Assembly: GCA_045645205.1 (NCBI GenBank)
Contig: JAZRIJ010000033.1
Span: forward strand, 1 to 11,006
DNA: 11,006 bases
From: RGIG1995 sp045645205
GTDB taxonomy: Bacteria; Bacillota; Clostridia; Oscillospirales; CAG-272
Direction of reading: 5' to 3'
Of the stretch, positions 1 through 6,932 are shown piece by piece. Position 1 is the first letter of the stretch; the number at the start of each line of letters is the position of its first letter. The translations under genes were made by a program, and so were the position numbers. The notes beneath the pieces were generated by a model. That model saw only the letters and a program-made list of their open reading frames with translations, ran no database searches and was not told where the DNA came from.

Positions 1-27
1 AAAAGAAAAATATTAAGAAGAGATAAA

Positions 28-56
28 TTGACTTAAGCTGAAAACTCTGTTATAAT
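28..56 (+). promoter_or_regulatory. Sigma-A promoter of ahcY
   Basis: TTGACT at 28-33 and a perfect TATAAT at 51-56 are separated by 17 bases. A TGn extended -10 element lies directly before the -10 box (48-50). The A-rich stretch at 1-27 could act as an UP element. Transcription would start near 63, leaving a leader of about 30 bases with an AGGAG ribosome site at 83-87, six bases before the ahcY ATG. This is one of the best promoter matches in the window and suggests strong, constitutive expression. Confidence 0.85.
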
Positions 57-92
57 TATTTAAGGAATAAAAGAAATATATAGGAGAATTGT

Positions 93-1334
93 ATGAGTAA
101 TATTAAAGACATTTCACTTGCAGATTCCGGGATGGAGAAAATTAAATGGGTTGAGAGTTATATGCCTGTTTTGAATATAATCAAAAGGGAGTTTGAACAA
201 ACAAAACCGTTTGTGGGGAAACGGATTTCAATGTCTATTCACCTTGAGGCGAAGACTGCATTTCTTGCAAAGGTTTTAAAATCAGGCGGTGCCGAAGTGT
301 TTGTTACAGGGTGCAATCCGCTTTCAACGCAAGATGATGTTGCTGCGGCTCTTGTTAGAGATGGGTTTGAAGTAAATGCCTGGAGAGGTGTAAGTGAAGA
401 GCAGTACAAAGAGCATCTTATTAAAACACTCTCTCTTTGTCCTCATGTTATGATAGATGACGGCGGCGACCTTATAAACTTACTTCAGGGAGAATGCAGT
501 GAATACGGTAAGAATCTTATAGGAGGTTGTGAAGAAACCACTACCGGAATTCACAGGCTTAAGGCAAAGGAAGCGCAAGGGAAATTGTATTATACAATGA
601 TTAATATCAACGATGCCGACTGCAAACATTTGTTTGACAACAGATATGGTACCGGTCAGTCAACGCTTGATGGTATTATGAACAGTACTAATCTAATAAT
701 TGCGGGTAAAATAGTTGTGATAGCAGGTTACGGCTGGTGCGGCAAGGGCATTGCAATGCGCGTTAAAGGCATGGGAGGAATACCTGTAATAACTGAGATA
801 GATAACGTAAAAGCTATTGAAGCAGTTATGGATGGGTTTACTGTTATGAAAATGGATGATGCCGCAAAAATAGGCGACTTGTTTATTACAGTTACAGGAT
901 GCTGTGATGTAATAAGAAAAAAGCATTTTGATGTAATGAAAGACGGAGTTCTGATTTCCAATTCAGGTCATTTTGATTGCGAGATAGACAAAAAGGCATT
1001 AAATGAATGTGCTGTTGAGGTATTTAACAGAAAAATGAATATCGTTGGCTATAGAATGAAAGACGGCAGAGTATTGAATCTTATGGCAGAGGGTAGACTT
1101 GTAAATCTTGCCGCAGGAAACGGACATCCGGCTGAAATTATGGATATGAGCTTCAGTCTTCAGGCAAAGTGTCTTGAATACCTTATAAAGTCAGAAGGAC
1201 AGCTTGAACACAAACTTTACAGTGTTCCAAAGGATATTGACCAACGAGTCGCTGAACTTAAACTTAAATCACTTGGCGTAACTATAGATAAATTAAGCGA
1301 TGAACAAATTGCATATTTAAACAAGGCAGAATAA
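93..1334 (+). CDS. ahcY: S-adenosylhomocysteine hydrolase (adenosylhomocysteinase), short form
   Basis: This cytosolic NAD-dependent enzyme reversibly splits S-adenosylhomocysteine, the by-product of SAM-dependent methylation, into adenosine and homocysteine. The 413-residue protein shows the family blocks in order: SIHLEAKTA around H50, DDGGDL near 122-127, EETTTG at 147-152, the NDADCK...FDNRYGTGQS block at 173-190, the NAD-binding glycine loop GYGWCGKG at 212-219 followed by the TEID acidic residue (E235), SGHFDCEID at 291-299, and GHP at 344-346. It ends in a LxSLGV-type tail and lacks the terminal Lys/Tyr segment of the longer eukaryote-like enzymes. That places it with the shorter forms of about 400-420 residues known from Thermotoga and archaea. 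The ATG at 93 follows AGGAG at proper spacing. The gene stands alone between a strong promoter and a terminator. The family assignment is firm; the subfamily placement is an inference from motifs and length. Confidence 0.95.
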   Translation: MSNIKDISLADSGMEKIKWVESYMPVLNIIKREFEQTKPFVGKRISMSIHLEAKTAFLAKVLKSGGAEVFVTGCNPLSTQDDVAAALVRDGFEVNAWRGVSEEQYKEHLIKTLSLCPHVMIDDGGDLINLLQGECSEYGKNLIGGCEETTTGIHRLKAKEAQGKLYYTMININDADCKHLFDNRYGTGQSTLDGIMNSTNLIIAGKIVVIAGYGWCGKGIAMRVKGMGGIPVITEIDNVKAIEAVMDGFTVMKMDDAAKIGDLFITVTGCCDVIRKKHFDVMKDGVLISNSGHFDCEIDKKALNECAVEVFNRKMNIVGYRMKDGRVLNLMAEGRLVNLAAGNGHPAEIMDMSFSLQAKCLEYLIKSEGQLEHKLYSVPKDIDQRVAELKLKSLGVTIDKLSDEQIAYLNKAE

Positions 1335-1343
1335 AATATTGAG

Positions 1344-1382
1344 GTGTGTAAACCGAAAAAGGTTTATGCACTTTTATTTTTT
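1344..1382 (+). terminator. Intrinsic terminator of ahcY
   Basis: An 11-bp stem pairs 1344-1354 with 1361-1371 (nine Watson-Crick pairs plus two G-U pairs) around the loop GAAAAA at 1355-1360. It is followed at once by a T-rich run at 1372-1382. It begins ten bases after the ahcY stop, so ahcY is a monocistronic unit and the next gene needs its own promoter. Confidence 0.85.
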
Positions 1383-1395
1383 GGCTGAATAGTAT

Positions 1396-1401
1396 TATAA
1401 T
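1396..1401 (+). promoter_or_regulatory. Possible -10 element for the LysM/GH18 gene
   Basis: A TATAAT hexamer lies 29 bases before the chosen start at 1430, in the short gap after the ahcY terminator. The hexamer 17 bases upstream (TTTATT at 1373-1378) is a poor -35 and falls inside the T-tract of the terminator. The call rests on the -10 box and on the need for a promoter here. A sporulation sigma factor could be used instead, but I saw no convincing sigma-E, G or K box. Confidence 0.3.
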
Positions 1402-1429
1402 AGTATTTTTCTTTATGAGAGGGAGAATT

Positions 1430-2731
1430 ATGGTTATATATGTTGTTCAGCCGGGGGATACATTAGAGTCGATTGCGCGTGAGTACGGTGTTCCATTATC
1501 AAGGTTAATTTCACAAAACGAGCTTGGCGAATCAGGAAATATAACTGTCGGTCAGACTATTGTTATATTATATCCGAATGAAATTTATACTGTTCAGGCG
1601 GGAGACACTTTGGAGAGTATTGCAAACGCTTATGGTGTATCAATAAATCAGTTACAACGAAACAATCCGCAATTAAAGGGGAAATATGAAATATTTGAAG
1701 GTCAAACTATCATAATAAACTACAACACCGAAAAAAAGGGAACTATTGCTGTTAATGGATATATATACCCGTTTGTTGACCGTGATATACTAATTCAAAC
1801 ATTGCCTTATTTAACGTATCTTACATTGTTTACATACGGCTTCACCCCCGATGGACAGTTAGTGGACAGAGGTATAACAGAGTTTGGATTAAGTGAAGAT
1901 GAAATTATATCTTTATCAAGAGAATATGGTGTTGCTCCTATAATGCACTTGTCAACATTGACAGAAGCAGGGGTGTTTAGCAGTGAGCTTGGAAATGCTT
2001 TTTTAAACAACAGACAGGCACAGGACGTGCTGATACAAAACATAATAACAAGAATGCAGGAAAAAAATTATTACGGATTTGATGTTGACTTTGAATATTT
2101 GAATACAGACAACCGCGATTTATATACTGATTTTGTAAGACGGCTTGGTGATAGTCTTTCGGAAAATGGATATATACTTATAACGGCGCTTGTCCCCAAG
2201 ACTTCGGGAGATCAGCCGGGTTCACTTTACGAATCTCACGATTACGGCGGTATAGGCGCTGTCAGTGATTTTGTTTTACTTATGACATATGAATGGGGAT
2301 ATACCTTCGGACCCCCAATGGCTGTTTCACCGTTAAATGAGGTTGAAAGGGTAGTGAATTACGGTGTAAGTGTTATTGATCCGTCAAAAATATTTCTCGG
2401 TGTACCAAATTATTCGTATGATTGGCCTCTTCCTTATGAAAGAGGAAAGACAAAAGCAACAAAGCTTTCAAATGTGGAGGCTGTTGATCTTGCAATCGAA
2501 ACAGGTTCAACGATTATGTATGACGAAATAGCCCAGACTCCTTTTTTTAACTATACACGGGATGATGTGCAACATGTTGTATGGTTTGATGATGCAAGAA
2601 GTATAGAAGCAAAACTGAATCTAATACCGCTGTTTGATCTTTATGGTGCATCTTATTGGAATTTAATGCAGTGGTTTCCACAAAACTGGCTGGTATTAAA
2701 TTCGCAGTATAATATTGACAGGCTATTATAA
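1430..2731 (+). CDS. LysM-LysM-GH18 glycosidase, SleL/YaaH-like spore cortex enzyme
   Basis: This is a predicted N-acetylglucosaminidase-type hydrolase of the GH18 fold carrying two peptidoglycan-binding LysM modules, the architecture of the spore cortex-lytic enzyme SleL (YaaH). Residues 3-47 and 51-96 are LysM repeats, each with a QxGDTLESIA core. Residues about 105-425 form the GH18 barrel, with the DxDxE catalytic motif at 218-222 (E222 the acid), MTYEWG at 285-290 and YWNLMQW at 409-415. There is no signal peptide: the first LysM starts almost at the N-terminus, as in SleL, which is packed into the spore from the mother cell. An in-frame ATG at 1415 lies before the GAGGGAG ribosome site (1419-1425), so the ATG at 1430 is the supported start (433 residues). 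Domain calls are firm; the spore role is inferred from the domain order and lack of a signal peptide. Confidence 0.88.
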   Translation: MVIYVVQPGDTLESIAREYGVPLSRLISQNELGESGNITVGQTIVILYPNEIYTVQAGDTLESIANAYGVSINQLQRNNPQLKGKYEIFEGQTIIINYNTEKKGTIAVNGYIYPFVDRDILIQTLPYLTYLTLFTYGFTPDGQLVDRGITEFGLSEDEIISLSREYGVAPIMHLSTLTEAGVFSSELGNAFLNNRQAQDVLIQNIITRMQEKNYYGFDVDFEYLNTDNRDLYTDFVRRLGDSLSENGYILITALVPKTSGDQPGSLYESHDYGGIGAVSDFVLLMTYEWGYTFGPPMAVSPLNEVERVVNYGVSVIDPSKIFLGVPNYSYDWPLPYERGKTKATKLSNVEAVDLAIETGSTIMYDEIAQTPFFNYTRDDVQHVVWFDDARSIEAKLNLIPLFDLYGASYWNLMQWFPQNWLVLNSQYNIDRLL

Positions 2732-2745
2732 ATAATCAATAAAAA

Positions 2746-2784
2746 TACAGTGTGTATCAAACATTTGCGTTTATACACACTGTA
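2746..2784. terminator. Bidirectional terminator between convergent genes
   Basis: A perfect 12-bp stem pairs 2746-2757 with 2773-2784. It is extended past one bulged base by AAAC/GTTT (2759-2762 with 2769-2772) around a six-base loop. On the minus strand it starts seven bases after the dapB stop and is followed by TTTTTATT, a good terminator tail. On the plus strand it lies 14 bases after the GH18 gene and is followed by ATTGTTTTAT, a weaker tail. It can therefore end transcription from both sides. Confidence 0.85.
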
Positions 2785-2790
2785 ATTGTT

Positions 2791-3555
2791 TTATAAAATT
2801 GAATTTACAATATCATTCATATTATAGAGACCAATAGGCTTGTTAACCATAAATTCAGCCGCTCGTACAGCTCCTTCTGCAAATACGTTTCTTGAAGCGG
2901 CAGAATGTGAAAGGGTAATAATTTCGTCTTTGCCTGCAAAGATTACCTCGTGTTCGCCAACAATTGTTCCACCCCTAACCGCATGAATGCCAATTTCGCC
3001 TTGTTGTCTTTTTTGGTTAAGAGGTTGTCTGTTGTAGACATAGTTGGTGTCAATGTCTCTCGTTTCTTTCAAAGCATCAGCGAGCATCAATGCTGTTCCA
3101 CTGGGAGCGTCAAGTTTTTGGTTGTGATGTTTTTCAATTATTTCTATGTCAAAGGCATTTCCCAAAGATAAACACGCTTTTTTTGCAAGAGCAATAAGCA
3201 GATTTATACCTAATGACATATTACGCGAATAGAATACAGGTATTTTTTTGGCAGCTTCCTTTATTGCCTCTGTTTCCTCGGGAGTATGTCCAGTTGTTGC
3301 GATAACTATCGGCAGATTGTTTTTTACTGCAAAATTAATCAGACCCTCTGTTGCAGTATGGTGTGAAAAATCAATAATAACATCGCATTTGCCGTTGAAT
3401 TCATCTGTTGAAACAAAAACAGGGAAGTCGGAGCAATTTTTTCCTCCCATAACATCTATTCCGGCGACTATGTTACAATTGGTATTGTTTTCGCAGGATG
3501 CGGCAACGGCGTTCCCCATTCTGCCGTTACAGCCTGTAAGAAGTATGTTTATCAT
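2791..3555 (-). CDS. dapB: 4-hydroxy-tetrahydrodipicolinate reductase
   Basis: DapB reduces 4-hydroxy-tetrahydrodipicolinate, the DapA product, to tetrahydrodipicolinate with NAD(P)H. This is the second committed step to diaminopimelate (peptidoglycan) and lysine. The 254-residue length is normal for the family. Residues 8-14 (GCNGRMG) are the Rossmann nucleotide loop and DFSHH is at 62-66. The signature EIIEKHHNQK.DAPSGTA lies at 138-155, with H143 as the expected proton donor and K147 as the catalytic lysine. The ATG at 3555 has an AAAGGA ribosome site about nine bases upstream. The gene follows dapA by 36 bases on the same strand with no terminator between them, so both are probably under the lysine riboswitch upstream of dapA. 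It ends at the shared hairpin at 2746-2784. Confidence 0.96.
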   Translation of the reverse strand: MINILLTGCNGRMGNAVAASCENNTNCNIVAGIDVMGGKNCSDFPVFVSTDEFNGKCDVIIDFSHHTATEGLINFAVKNNLPIVIATTGHTPEETEAIKEAAKKIPVFYSRNMSLGINLLIALAKKACLSLGNAFDIEIIEKHHNQKLDAPSGTALMLADALKETRDIDTNYVYNRQPLNQKRQQGEIGIHAVRGGTIVGEHEVIFAGKDEIITLSHSAASRNVFAEGAVRAAEFMVNKPIGLYNMNDIVNSIL

Positions 3556-3591
3556 TTTTTACAATCCTTTGCTGTGTTATATAATATGTAA

Positions 3592-4476
3592 TTAAATTAT
3601 GTTGTGAGCTTTTAAAGCTGCGACAAGTCTTGCTCTTGTGTTTTCTTCCATAGGGCAGAGAGGAAGTCTCATTTCTTCTGAGCACATACCCATAAGAGAG
3701 CAAGCAGTCTTAACCGGAATAGGATTGACTTCGCAGAAAAGCGAGTTTATAAGCTCAAGGAGCTTAAGCTGCAAAGCGGCAGATTCCTTGACCTGTCCTT
3801 TGAAGTAAAGCTCGCATATATCGTGAGTTTCTTTGGGCATTACATTTGAGAGAACTGAAATTACACCTTTACCTCCCAAAGAAAGAATGGGGACGATCTG
3901 ATCGTCATTACCACTGTATATGGGAAGATTATCGCCTAATTCCGCAGCAATTTCAGCAATCTTACTTATATCTCCCGATGCCTCTTTTACAGCTACGATA
4001 TTTTCGTGCTTTGCAAGCTCTTTGTATGCAGGCAGAGAAATGTTGCACCCTGTTCTTGATGGAACATTATATAGTATTATAGGTTTATTAACAACATCGG
4101 CAACAGCTTTAAAAGACTGAACAAGACCTTTTTGTGTTGCTTTGTTGTAATATGGAGTAACAAGAAGAAGTGCATCTACGCCAACGTCGCAGGCGTATTT
4201 AGATAATTCTATAGCATAATCGGTGTCATTGCTTCCGGTGCCGGCGATAACAGGAACTCTGCCTGCTGTTTTCTCTACAGCGTATCTAATACAATCGCGG
4301 TGTTCTTCATCTGTCAAGGTTGAAGCTTCTCCCGTTGTACCGCAGATAACGATAGCATCGGTTTTGTTGTTGATTTGATAATCAATAAGCTTTCCTAAGT
4401 TATCGAAATCAACTTTTCCGTTGGTAAAAGGTGTTACAATTGCAACAGCAGCACCTTCAAAAATTAATTTTTTCAT
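3592..4476 (-). CDS. dapA: 4-hydroxy-tetrahydrodipicolinate synthase
   Basis: DapA condenses pyruvate with aspartate semialdehyde through a Schiff-base lysine, the entry step of the diaminopimelate/lysine branch. The protein is a TIM barrel of 294 residues, close to the usual 292. Motifs with a constant +3 offset from E. coli DapA are visible: GTTGE at 46-50 (T47), Y110 in the TPYYNK segment, YNVPSRTG at 136-143 (Y136, R141) and the Schiff-base lysine K164 in VAVKEASGD. The frame stays open upstream to an ATG at 4560. The start at 4476 is chosen because AAGGAG (4485-4490) precedes it, the protein then begins like known DapA, and the upstream extension runs through the riboswitch terminator. 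First gene of dapA-dapB; repression by lysine at the leader is inferred. Confidence 0.97.
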   Translation of the reverse strand: MKKLIFEGAAVAIVTPFTNGKVDFDNLGKLIDYQINNKTDAIVICGTTGEASTLTDEEHRDCIRYAVEKTAGRVPVIAGTGSNDTDYAIELSKYACDVGVDALLLVTPYYNKATQKGLVQSFKAVADVVNKPIILYNVPSRTGCNISLPAYKELAKHENIVAVKEASGDISKIAEIAAELGDNLPIYSGNDDQIVPILSLGGKGVISVLSNVMPKETHDICELYFKGQVKESAALQLKLLELINSLFCEVNPIPVKTACSLMGMCSEEMRLPLCPMEENTRARLVAALKAHNII

Positions 4477-4498
4477 GGTAAATTCTCCTTTTTTTGAT

Positions 4499-4530
4499 AA
4501 AAAAATAAAAAACCGGTTGAAAACCAGCTT
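4499..4530 (-). terminator. Riboswitch-controlled intrinsic terminator before dapA
   Basis: Read on the minus strand, a 9-bp stem (4530-4522 with 4518-4510, including two G-U pairs) closes the loop UUC and runs into a U-rich tract extending to 4499. It sits between the aptamer and the dapA ribosome site (4485-4490). Its 5' arm AAGCU is also the 3' half of the alternative antiterminator helix (4526-4538 with 4589-4600), so it should form only when the aptamer holds lysine. Confidence 0.85.
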
Positions 4531-4593
4531 ACCATGTAATATAATATAAACGATGTGCATTCAATGGCGTCACATTATGAATAATATATACAT

Positions 4594-4763
4594 GATAGCT
4601 CTCCATCAGTATTCTGATGACAGTCCGGCACCTGTTAAGTGACGAACCAGCATATCGCACCAACCGCTAATGTGCAATAAACTTCGGCGGATTCACCTTT
4701 AGGTATGTTTTTTCGGCAAGCGGAGCCTTTACATACTTATTCATTGAAACCGCACCTCTATCT
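4594..4763 (-). promoter_or_regulatory. Lysine riboswitch (L box) aptamer upstream of dapA
   Basis: On the minus strand this leader carries the conserved lysine-aptamer landmarks: GATAGAGGTGCG at the 5' end, AGTATG, AAAGGTGAA followed by CCGCCGAAG, GCTGG, GACTGTCA and GGAGAGCTATC at the 3' end. P1 is GATAG (4762-4758) with CTATC (4598-4594). P2 includes GTATGT/ACATAC and an inner GGC/GCC. P3 is an 8-bp TATTGCAC/GTGCGATA helix. P5 is a perfect CATCAG/CTGATG hairpin (4619-4604). The L2-L3 kissing interaction is visible as CCGCT (4723-4719) with AGCGG (4668-4664). The length of about 170 bases fits the family. Lysine binding should stabilise P1, block the antiterminator and stop transcription before dapA. 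A 25-codon ORF inside it is not counted as a gene. Confidence 0.93.
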
Positions 4764-4771
4764 AATATAAT
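4744..4771 (+). promoter_or_regulatory. Sigma-A promoter for queA-miaA
   Basis: TTGAAA at 4744-4749 and a perfect TATAAT at 4766-4771 are 16 bases apart on the plus strand. Transcription would start near 4778, about 78 bases before queA. The promoter overlaps both the -10 box of the opposing dapA promoter and the DNA encoding the 5' end of the riboswitch aptamer. A second, weaker candidate (TTGTCA at 4792-4797, TATCAT at 4813-4818, 15-base spacer) lies downstream. Confidence 0.65.
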
Positions 4772-4798
4772 GATAACACCTATTTTCGTGTTTGTCAA
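4770..4798 (-). promoter_or_regulatory. Sigma-A promoter of the lysine-riboswitch dapA-dapB transcript
   Basis: On the minus strand a perfect TTGACA (4798-4793) is followed after 17 bases by TATCAT (4775-4770). Transcription would start near 4763, exactly where the lysine aptamer begins, so the promoter and riboswitch fit together as a unit. Confidence 0.85.
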
Positions 4799-4855
4799 TA
4801 GATTTTTCAATATATCATCAATACAACCTAAAAGAAAGGAATTATCAGCAGAAAA

Positions 4856-5917
4856 ATGATAGTAAATAAACACATTGATACAAATCTTACAAAGCATGAT
4901 TTCTGGTATGACTTACCCGAGGGACTTATAGCGCAGACGCCTCTGGAACAGCGTGATACATCAAGAATGTTAGTTCTTGACAAAAAAAGCGGCAATACAG
5001 AGCATCGTATATTTAAGGATATAGTTGAGTATTTTAGAAAAGGTGACGTAATTGTTATAAACAATTCAAAGGTAATTCCTGCCAGAATGATCGGTAAGAA
5101 AAGCGACAGCGGTATTGATATAGAAGTTTTGCTTCTGAAAAGCCGAGAGCTTGATACTTGGGAGGTAATGACTTACCCCGGCAGAAGAACAAAGCCCGGT
5201 ACTGTTATTATATTCGGCGGAGGAAAGCTTTGTGCTGAGGTTTTAGAAGTGATCGAGGGCGGAAATAGGATAGTCAAATTTATTTATGACAAAAATGACA
5301 GCCTTATGAGTCTTTTTGATGAGATAGGAAGTATGCCTCTGCCGCCTTATATAAAAGAAAAGCTTGAGGACAAGTCTCGATATCAAACAGTTTATGCAAA
5401 GCATGACGGTTCATCAGCGGCCCCTACAGCCGGGCTTCATTTTACCGATGAGGTGTTTGAGAATTTGAAAAACAAAGGAGTAAAGATAGCGCCTGTTATG
5501 CTTCACGTTGGACTTGGTACATTCAGACCCGTTAAGACTGAAAATATAAATGACCACGTTATGCACACTGAGTATTTCTCTGTATCGCAGGAAAGCGCCG
5601 ATATTATAAATGAATGCAGGAAAAACGGGGGAAGGGTTTTTGCGGTCGGTACTACAACTTGCAGAACACTTGAAAGCGTAAGCAACGATGACGGTTATGT
5701 TCAAGCTATGACCGGAGAGACGGGCATATTTATTTATCCGGGGTATAAGTTTAAGGCGGTTGATGCATTGCTGACAAATTTCCACTTGCCCGAAAGTACG
5801 CTTATGATGCTTGTTTCTGCATTTTCAACAAGAGAAATGATACTTAGTACTTACAAAACTGCTGTCGAAGAAAAATACAGGTTTTTCTCCTTCGGCGATT
5901 GTATGTTGATACATTGA
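4856..5917 (+). CDS. queA: S-adenosylmethionine:tRNA ribosyltransferase-isomerase
   Basis: QueA moves the ribosyl part of SAM onto 7-aminomethyl-7-deazaguanine at tRNA position 34, giving epoxyqueuosine in the queuosine pathway. The 353-residue length is normal. Family blocks are clear: YDLPEGLIAQ at 18-27, VINNSKVIPAR at 67-77, GSSAAPTAGLHFT at 185-197, LHVGLGTFRPV at 216-226, TTTCRTLES at 266-274, TNFHLPESTLMMLVSAF at 307-323 and YRFFSFGDCMLI at 341-352. The best ribosome site (AAAGGA, 4835-4840) is 15 bases before this ATG, longer than usual, and the N-terminus is about ten residues longer than in many homologues. No later ATG fits before the conserved region, so the ATG at 4856 is kept. 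miaA follows 20 bases later. The usual partner tgt is not in the window. Confidence 0.95.
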   Translation: MIVNKHIDTNLTKHDFWYDLPEGLIAQTPLEQRDTSRMLVLDKKSGNTEHRIFKDIVEYFRKGDVIVINNSKVIPARMIGKKSDSGIDIEVLLLKSRELDTWEVMTYPGRRTKPGTVIIFGGGKLCAEVLEVIEGGNRIVKFIYDKNDSLMSLFDEIGSMPLPPYIKEKLEDKSRYQTVYAKHDGSSAAPTAGLHFTDEVFENLKNKGVKIAPVMLHVGLGTFRPVKTENINDHVMHTEYFSVSQESADIINECRKNGGRVFAVGTTTCRTLESVSNDDGYVQAMTGETGIFIYPGYKFKAVDALLTNFHLPESTLMMLVSAFSTREMILSTYKTAVEEKYRFFSFGDCMLIH

Positions 5918-5937
5918 TGAAGGGATAGATTCTATTT

Positions 5938-6873
5938 ATGAAGACAAAAGTTGTGGCTGTAGTAGGACCTACAGCGTCAGGAAAAACAGCGCTTGCCATT
6001 GAACTTGCAAAGCTTTTTAAGGGAGAGATAATTTCCTGCGACTCAATGCAAATTTACAAAAGAATGGATATAGGAACGGCAAAACCCACAAAGGAAGAGA
6101 TGGCATCTGTACATCATCATTTAATTGATATAGTTGACCCTAATATTGATTTTTCGTGTGCTGATTATGCCGTTCTTGCAAAACAAAAAATTGAAGATGT
6201 TTCAAAAAGAGGTTGTCTTCCTATTTTTTGCGGAGGCACGGGATTATATATTGAGCATGTTTTATGCAACACCTCTTTTTCTGATGCGGGGAGGGATGAA
6301 GCATACAGAAAACAATTACAGGAAATGATTGATTCTTGCGGGGTGGGAGCAGTCGTTCAAATGCTTAAGGAGATAGACCCCGAAGCTGCTGATCAAATAC
6401 ATCCGAATAACAAAAAAAGAATTATCAGAGCCCTTGAGATTTATCATGTTACAGGAAAGACTAAATCATACTGGGACAGGGAATCAAAAAAGCAAGAAAG
6501 TCCGTATGATACTTTAATTATTTGTCTTGATTTTAAGGACAGGGAAAAGCTGTACGAGAGAATAAATAAAAGGGTGGATTTTATGCTTGAAATCGGTCTT
6601 TTAGATGAAGTTAAGTCTTTGATTGAGGATGATTCAGTTGCTTTATCGGATACTGCATTACAAGGAATTGGATATAAAGAGTTGATTGAGTATTTTAACG
6701 GTTTTTGTTCCCTCGAAGAAGCTGTGGAAAAGATAAAGAAGGGAACAAGACATTACGCCAAAAGACAGATGACGTGGTTCAGAAGGCACCAAAACTGTCA
6801 CAGAATATTTGTAGACGAGTATGAAAAATTTGACGATATTGTAAATATTGCTAAAAATATACTAACAGATTGA
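5938..6873 (+). CDS. miaA: tRNA dimethylallyltransferase
   Basis: MiaA transfers a dimethylallyl group from dimethylallyl diphosphate to N6 of A37 in tRNAs reading codons that start with U (i6A37). The 311-residue protein has the P-loop GPTASGKT at 10-17, the DSMQIY segment at 35-40 whose aspartate is the expected general base, IGTAKPT at 45-51, HHLIDI at 60-65, CGGTGLYI at 98-105, KKRIIRALEIY at 159-169 and the C-terminal RQMTWFRR at 276-283. The ATG at 5938 follows AAGGGA (5920-5925) by twelve bases. It lies 20 bases after queA and shares its transcript, linking modifications at positions 34 and 37 of the anticodon loop. There is no mutS, mutL or hfq neighbour as in some bacteria, and no obvious terminator follows. 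Confidence 0.96.
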   Translation: MKTKVVAVVGPTASGKTALAIELAKLFKGEIISCDSMQIYKRMDIGTAKPTKEEMASVHHHLIDIVDPNIDFSCADYAVLAKQKIEDVSKRGCLPIFCGGTGLYIEHVLCNTSFSDAGRDEAYRKQLQEMIDSCGVGAVVQMLKEIDPEAADQIHPNNKKRIIRALEIYHVTGKTKSYWDRESKKQESPYDTLIICLDFKDREKLYERINKRVDFMLEIGLLDEVKSLIEDDSVALSDTALQGIGYKELIEYFNGFCSLEEAVEKIKKGTRHYAKRQMTWFRRHQNCHRIFVDEYEKFDDIVNIAKNILTD

Positions 6874-6898
6874 TTTTTTTGAAAAGTTGTGATATAAT
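6870..6898 (+). promoter_or_regulatory. Extended -10 promoter of the HlyD-like/ylmE/sepF block
   Basis: TTGATT at 6870-6875 overlaps the miaA stop codon. A perfect TATAAT at 6893-6898 follows after 17 bases, preceded directly by TGA (6890-6892), a TGn extended -10. Transcription would start near 6905. As no terminator follows miaA, this is probably an internal promoter that adds to read-through from queA-miaA. Confidence 0.7.
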
Positions 6899-6932
6899 AT
6901 TTTAGATTAATGTATAAAAATGCAGAAAGAGG

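Noticed and set aside
693..961. Minus-strand open frames inside ahcY, and similar ones inside queA, dapA, the HlyD-like gene and divIVA
   Set aside because: They overlap well-recognised genes on the other strand or in another frame, have no ribosome sites and show no protein-family features.
1386..1417. TGAATA at 1386-1391 as the -35 of a sporulation sigma-F/G promoter for the GH18 gene
   Set aside because: No matching -10 box is found at the right distance, and the transcript would start almost inside the ribosome site.
1415..1429. Upstream ATG start of the LysM/GH18 gene giving five extra residues
   Set aside because: This ATG precedes the GAGGGAG ribosome site, which is well placed for the ATG at 1430.
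4477..4560. In-frame upstream extension of dapA starting at the minus-strand ATG at 4560 (28 extra residues)
   Set aside because: It would read through the riboswitch terminator, has no ribosome site, and the extension does not resemble DapA. The start at 4476 has AAGGAG and a normal N-terminus.
4667..4744. 25-codon minus-strand ORF with an apparent ribosome site (GAGGTG), looking like a leader peptide for dapA
   Set aside because: It lies wholly inside the lysine aptamer. The GAGGTGCG is a conserved aptamer segment, and the sequence is explained base by base by the riboswitch helices and kissing loop.
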